This document shows positions 6,348-7,231 of a stretch of 7,231 bases of DNA, in pieces. The position numbers were made by a program, and so were the translations under genes. Positions within the stretch are counted from its first letter, which is position 1, and the number at the start of each line of letters is the position of its first letter. A model generated the notes under the pieces. It had not been told where the DNA came from and did not search any database. It saw nothing but the letters and a program-made list of their open reading frames with translations. Location of the stretch: positions 1 through 7,231 of the forward strand of contig VGRU01000188.1 in NCBI GenBank assembly GCA_016875255.1, in the 5' to 3' direction. This stretch comes from Deltaproteobacteria bacterium. GTDB taxonomy: Bacteria > Desulfobacterota > BSN033 > UBA1163.

Positions 6348-6619
6348 TAGAAACCCTCTTTTAACCGGCTCGAACTCCTCCGGGCTTTCTTAATCCTGGC
6401 AATGATCTCTTCCGCACTCTCTTTCCCTTCCCATGAACCAGCTAGTTCCAGGAGGACTTGCACGGGTGTTTTCAGGGCGCACACACGCTGCTTTTTGGCC
6501 AGATAGTCCTTGATCAAAAAGAGGGTTTGCTGGCTTATTGATCTGTTCTCGGCAGCGGCAAGCTTCTTAAGCTCTTCATAGATGGCGTCATCAATGCCTT
6601 TGATTTGGAGATTTGCCAT
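6347..6619 (-). CDS. vapB: Antitoxin, VapB/FitA-like ribbon-helix-helix
   Basis: A 90-residue antitoxin. The N-terminal ribbon-helix-helix fold is visible: strand ANLQIKGI (2-9), helix DDAIYEELKKLAAAEN (10-25), then SISQQTLFLIKDYLAKK (27-43); it dimerises and binds the operator. The C-terminal part SWEGKESAEEIIARIKKAR (62-80) is the FitA-type region that binds the PIN toxin, with basic residues positioned to block the acidic active site. The ATG (6617-6619) is preceded by GGAGG (6626-6630), a strong ribosome site, consistent with antitoxin being made in excess. It precedes vapC with a one-base overlap, and autorepression by the VapBC complex is expected from family knowledge. Confidence 0.9.
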   Translation of the reverse strand: MANLQIKGIDDAIYEELKKLAAAENRSISQQTLFLIKDYLAKKQRVCALKTPVQVLLELAGSWEGKESAEEIIARIKKARRSSSRLKEGF

Positions 6620-6640
6620 TTTATTCCTCCGAAATTACGG

Positions 6641-6678
6641 TTTCATGAAATAGTAATCTATATGCATGAATCTGTCAA
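6641..6678 (-). promoter_or_regulatory. vapBC promoter with palindromic operator candidate
   Basis: On the minus strand TTGACA (6673-6678, perfect) is followed after 17 bases by TACTAT (6650-6655, four of six to the -10). The perfect 10-base palindrome TTTCATGAAA (6641-6650) covers the predicted start of transcription, and a related GCATGAAT occurs in the spacer (6664-6671). This is where an autorepressing VapBC complex would be expected to bind. Confidence 0.65.
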
Positions 6679-6681
6679 GGC

Positions 6682-6790
6682 AATGTCTCACTAAAGCCTG
6701 GGGGAGCTCCCCTGCCTGCCGGCAGGCAGGGATGATCCGGCCGGAACCCCCACCGGATCACAGGGAAAAACCACGGGAGAGTGAGACATT
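6682..6790. repeat. 109-bp palindrome-rich element with 11-bp perfect terminal inverted repeats
   Basis: The ends AATGTCTCACT (6682-6692) and AGTGAGACATT (6780-6790) are perfect reverse complements. Inside are GGGGAGCTCCCC (6701-6712, perfect palindrome), a 22-bp perfect palindrome centred at 6720/6721 built on CCTGCCTGCC/GGCAGGCAGG, and TGATCCGG/CCGGATCA (6733-6740 with 6753-6760). No ORF or target duplication is seen. It begins four bases upstream of the vapB -35 box. It is GC-rich compared with its surroundings, and is probably a dispersed repeat or IS-end derivative. Confidence 0.65.
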
Positions 6791-6800
6791 ACTCAATATG

Positions 6801-7023
6801 GTAACCCCTCAGTTACAGAGATAGAAAAGGGTCGGGAGGTTCTTCTGGAAAAACCTTGAAGCGAAACCTTTAACCTTTAAACTCCATAGGTTCGCTTATA
6901 AAAATCATCATTAAACGGGCAGATGGGTCGGTTGGCATGACTTCAAACATCGCTTTCCAAGGTTTTGGAGGAAGGACCTCCCGACCCTACAGGTTAAGTA
7001 ACACCCAATAACTGAGGGGGTAC
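6801..7023. mobile_element. 223-bp MITE-like element with 8-bp target duplication (IS66-like ends possible)
   Basis: The same 8 bases, TCAATATG, flank both sides (6793-6800 and 7024-7031). The ends are inverted repeats: GTAACCCCTCAGTTA (6801-6815) against TAACTGAGGGGGTAC (7009-7023), 14 of 15 paired. Subterminal inverted repeats follow: GGGTCGGGAGGT (6829-6840) with ACCTCCCGACCC (6976-6987), and AAAACCTTG (6850-6858) with CAAGGTTTT (6958-6966). A central hairpin AAGCGAA/TTCGCTT (6859-6865 with 6891-6897) is also present. The only interior ORF is a 26-codon minus-strand frame (6870-6950, starting MFEVMPTD) with no ribosome site or recognisable domain. An 8-bp duplication and a GTAA tip are features of the IS66 family, so a non-autonomous derivative is plausible but unproven. 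Confidence 0.75.
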
Positions 7024-7042
7024 TCAATATGTATTTTTTCTC

Positions 7043-7072
7043 TTGACAAACGCTTTTCGTTTTGGTTAGAAT
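7043..7072 (+). promoter_or_regulatory. Sigma70-type promoter of the TetR-family gene
   Basis: TTGACA (7043-7048, perfect) and TAGAAT (7067-7072, five of six) are 18 bases apart. Transcription would begin near 7079, inside the operator-like region. The -35 lies only 11 bases beyond the target duplication of the upstream mobile element. Confidence 0.7.
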
Positions 7073-7074
7073 TC

Positions 7075-7110
7075 GACCGACTGGTCGGATTTAAACCAAA
7101 TAGTCGGTTT
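7075..7110 (+). promoter_or_regulatory. Operator-like half-sites overlapping the TetR-gene transcription start
   Basis: CCGAC (7077-7081) and GTCGG (7084-7088) form a short palindrome separated by TG, and a further GTCGG lies at 7103-7107, 19 bases from the second. ACCGACT (7076-7082) can also pair with AGTCGGT (7102-7108), followed by six T. GC-cored palindromes of this shape at the transcription start are usual for autoregulating TetR repressors; the terminator-like reading is the alternative. Confidence 0.55.
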
Positions 7111-7133
7111 TTTTACCCTAACCTTCGGGGATC

Positions 7134-7231
7134 ATGATGGAAAAAGACTGGACAGGATTGAGTCAAAAAGAACTTGGCAAAATGGAGAAGATTGCCAAAT
7201 CGGCGGCCAAACTCTTTAATGAGAGGGGCTA
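7134..7231 (+). CDS. TetR/AcrR-family transcriptional regulator (N-terminal fragment, runs off window)
   Basis: The first 32 codons are present. After a polar lead (MMEKDWTGLSQKELG) comes KIAKSAAKLFNERGY (19-33, the last codon incomplete at the window edge), the classic helix 1 of a TetR DNA-binding domain, where family members read I-L-x-A-A-x-x-L-F-x-x-x-G-Y. The recognition helix and the ligand-binding domain lie beyond the window. Two in-frame ATGs are possible (7134 and 7137). CGGGG (7126-7130) is a weak ribosome site closer to ideal spacing for the second. Such regulators beside acyl-CoA metabolism genes commonly respond to acyl-CoAs, but ligand and targets here are inference. The palindromic half-sites in its leader suggest autoregulation. 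Confidence 0.8.
   Translation, partial: MMEKDWTGLSQKELGKMEKIAKSAAKLFNERG

Noticed and set aside
6870..6950. 26-codon minus-strand ORF inside the mobile element (starts MFEVMPTD)
   Set aside because: It has no ribosome site, no recognisable domain, and lies across the element's own repeat structure.
7076..7114. Intrinsic terminator at the start of the TetR-gene transcript
   Set aside because: The likely transcription start at about 7079 removes part of the stem, and the 19-base loop is large; an operator is the simpler reading, so it is kept only as an alternative.

Overview
The window looks like chromosomal DNA of an anaerobic, fatty- or organic-acid-oxidising bacterium, most likely of the Desulfobacterota (former Deltaproteobacteria, e.g. 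Syntrophobacterales-like). This is inferred from gene content: a LivF-type ABC ATPase end with a basic tail, a COG1022-type acyl-CoA synthetase, a DUF362 protein, a FixC/FixX pair, and many small palindromic repeats between genes. No single marker proves the taxonomy.

Layout. (1) 1-212: the 3' end of a LivF-like ATPase gene on the + strand. (2) 216-335: a long imperfect inverted repeat lying between convergent genes. (3) 3496-340, minus strand: a two-gene operon, DUF362 protein then long-chain acyl-CoA synthetase, with a good sigma70-type promoter at 3544-3572. (4) 3497-4070: a 574-base divergent intergenic region holding a 121-bp MITE-like element, three copies of a 9-base AATGTCCCC motif and an A7G9 tract, but no gene I can support. 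(5) 4071-5743, plus strand: fixC and fixX, separated by a 76-base head-to-head hairpin repeat. (6) 5744-5942: small repeats only. (7) 6619-5943, minus strand: a vapB-vapC (FitA-like RHH / PIN) toxin-antitoxin pair with a one-base TAATG overlap and its own promoter. (8) 6682-7031: two abutting palindromic elements; the second (6801-7023) has GTA(A/C)-beginning inverted ends and a perfect 8-bp target duplication, so it is a non-autonomous mobile element. (9) 7043-7231: promoter, operator-like half-sites and the first 32 codons of a TetR-family regulator that runs off the window.

How the genes may work together (inference): the synthetase activates a fatty or other carboxylic acid to its CoA thioester, FixC/FixX carry electrons between an electron-transfer flavoprotein and the quinone pool or ferredoxin during acyl-CoA oxidation, and a TetR regulator next to such genes often controls acyl-CoA metabolism. 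FixA/FixB (EtfBA), needed for a complete Fix complex, are not in the window. The vapBC pair and the mobile repeats mark 5.7-7.03 kb as an accessory patch between metabolic genes. I do not see a complete novel system. The least described items are the DUF362 protein with its cysteine set, the two MITE-like elements and the three-half-site TetR operator region.
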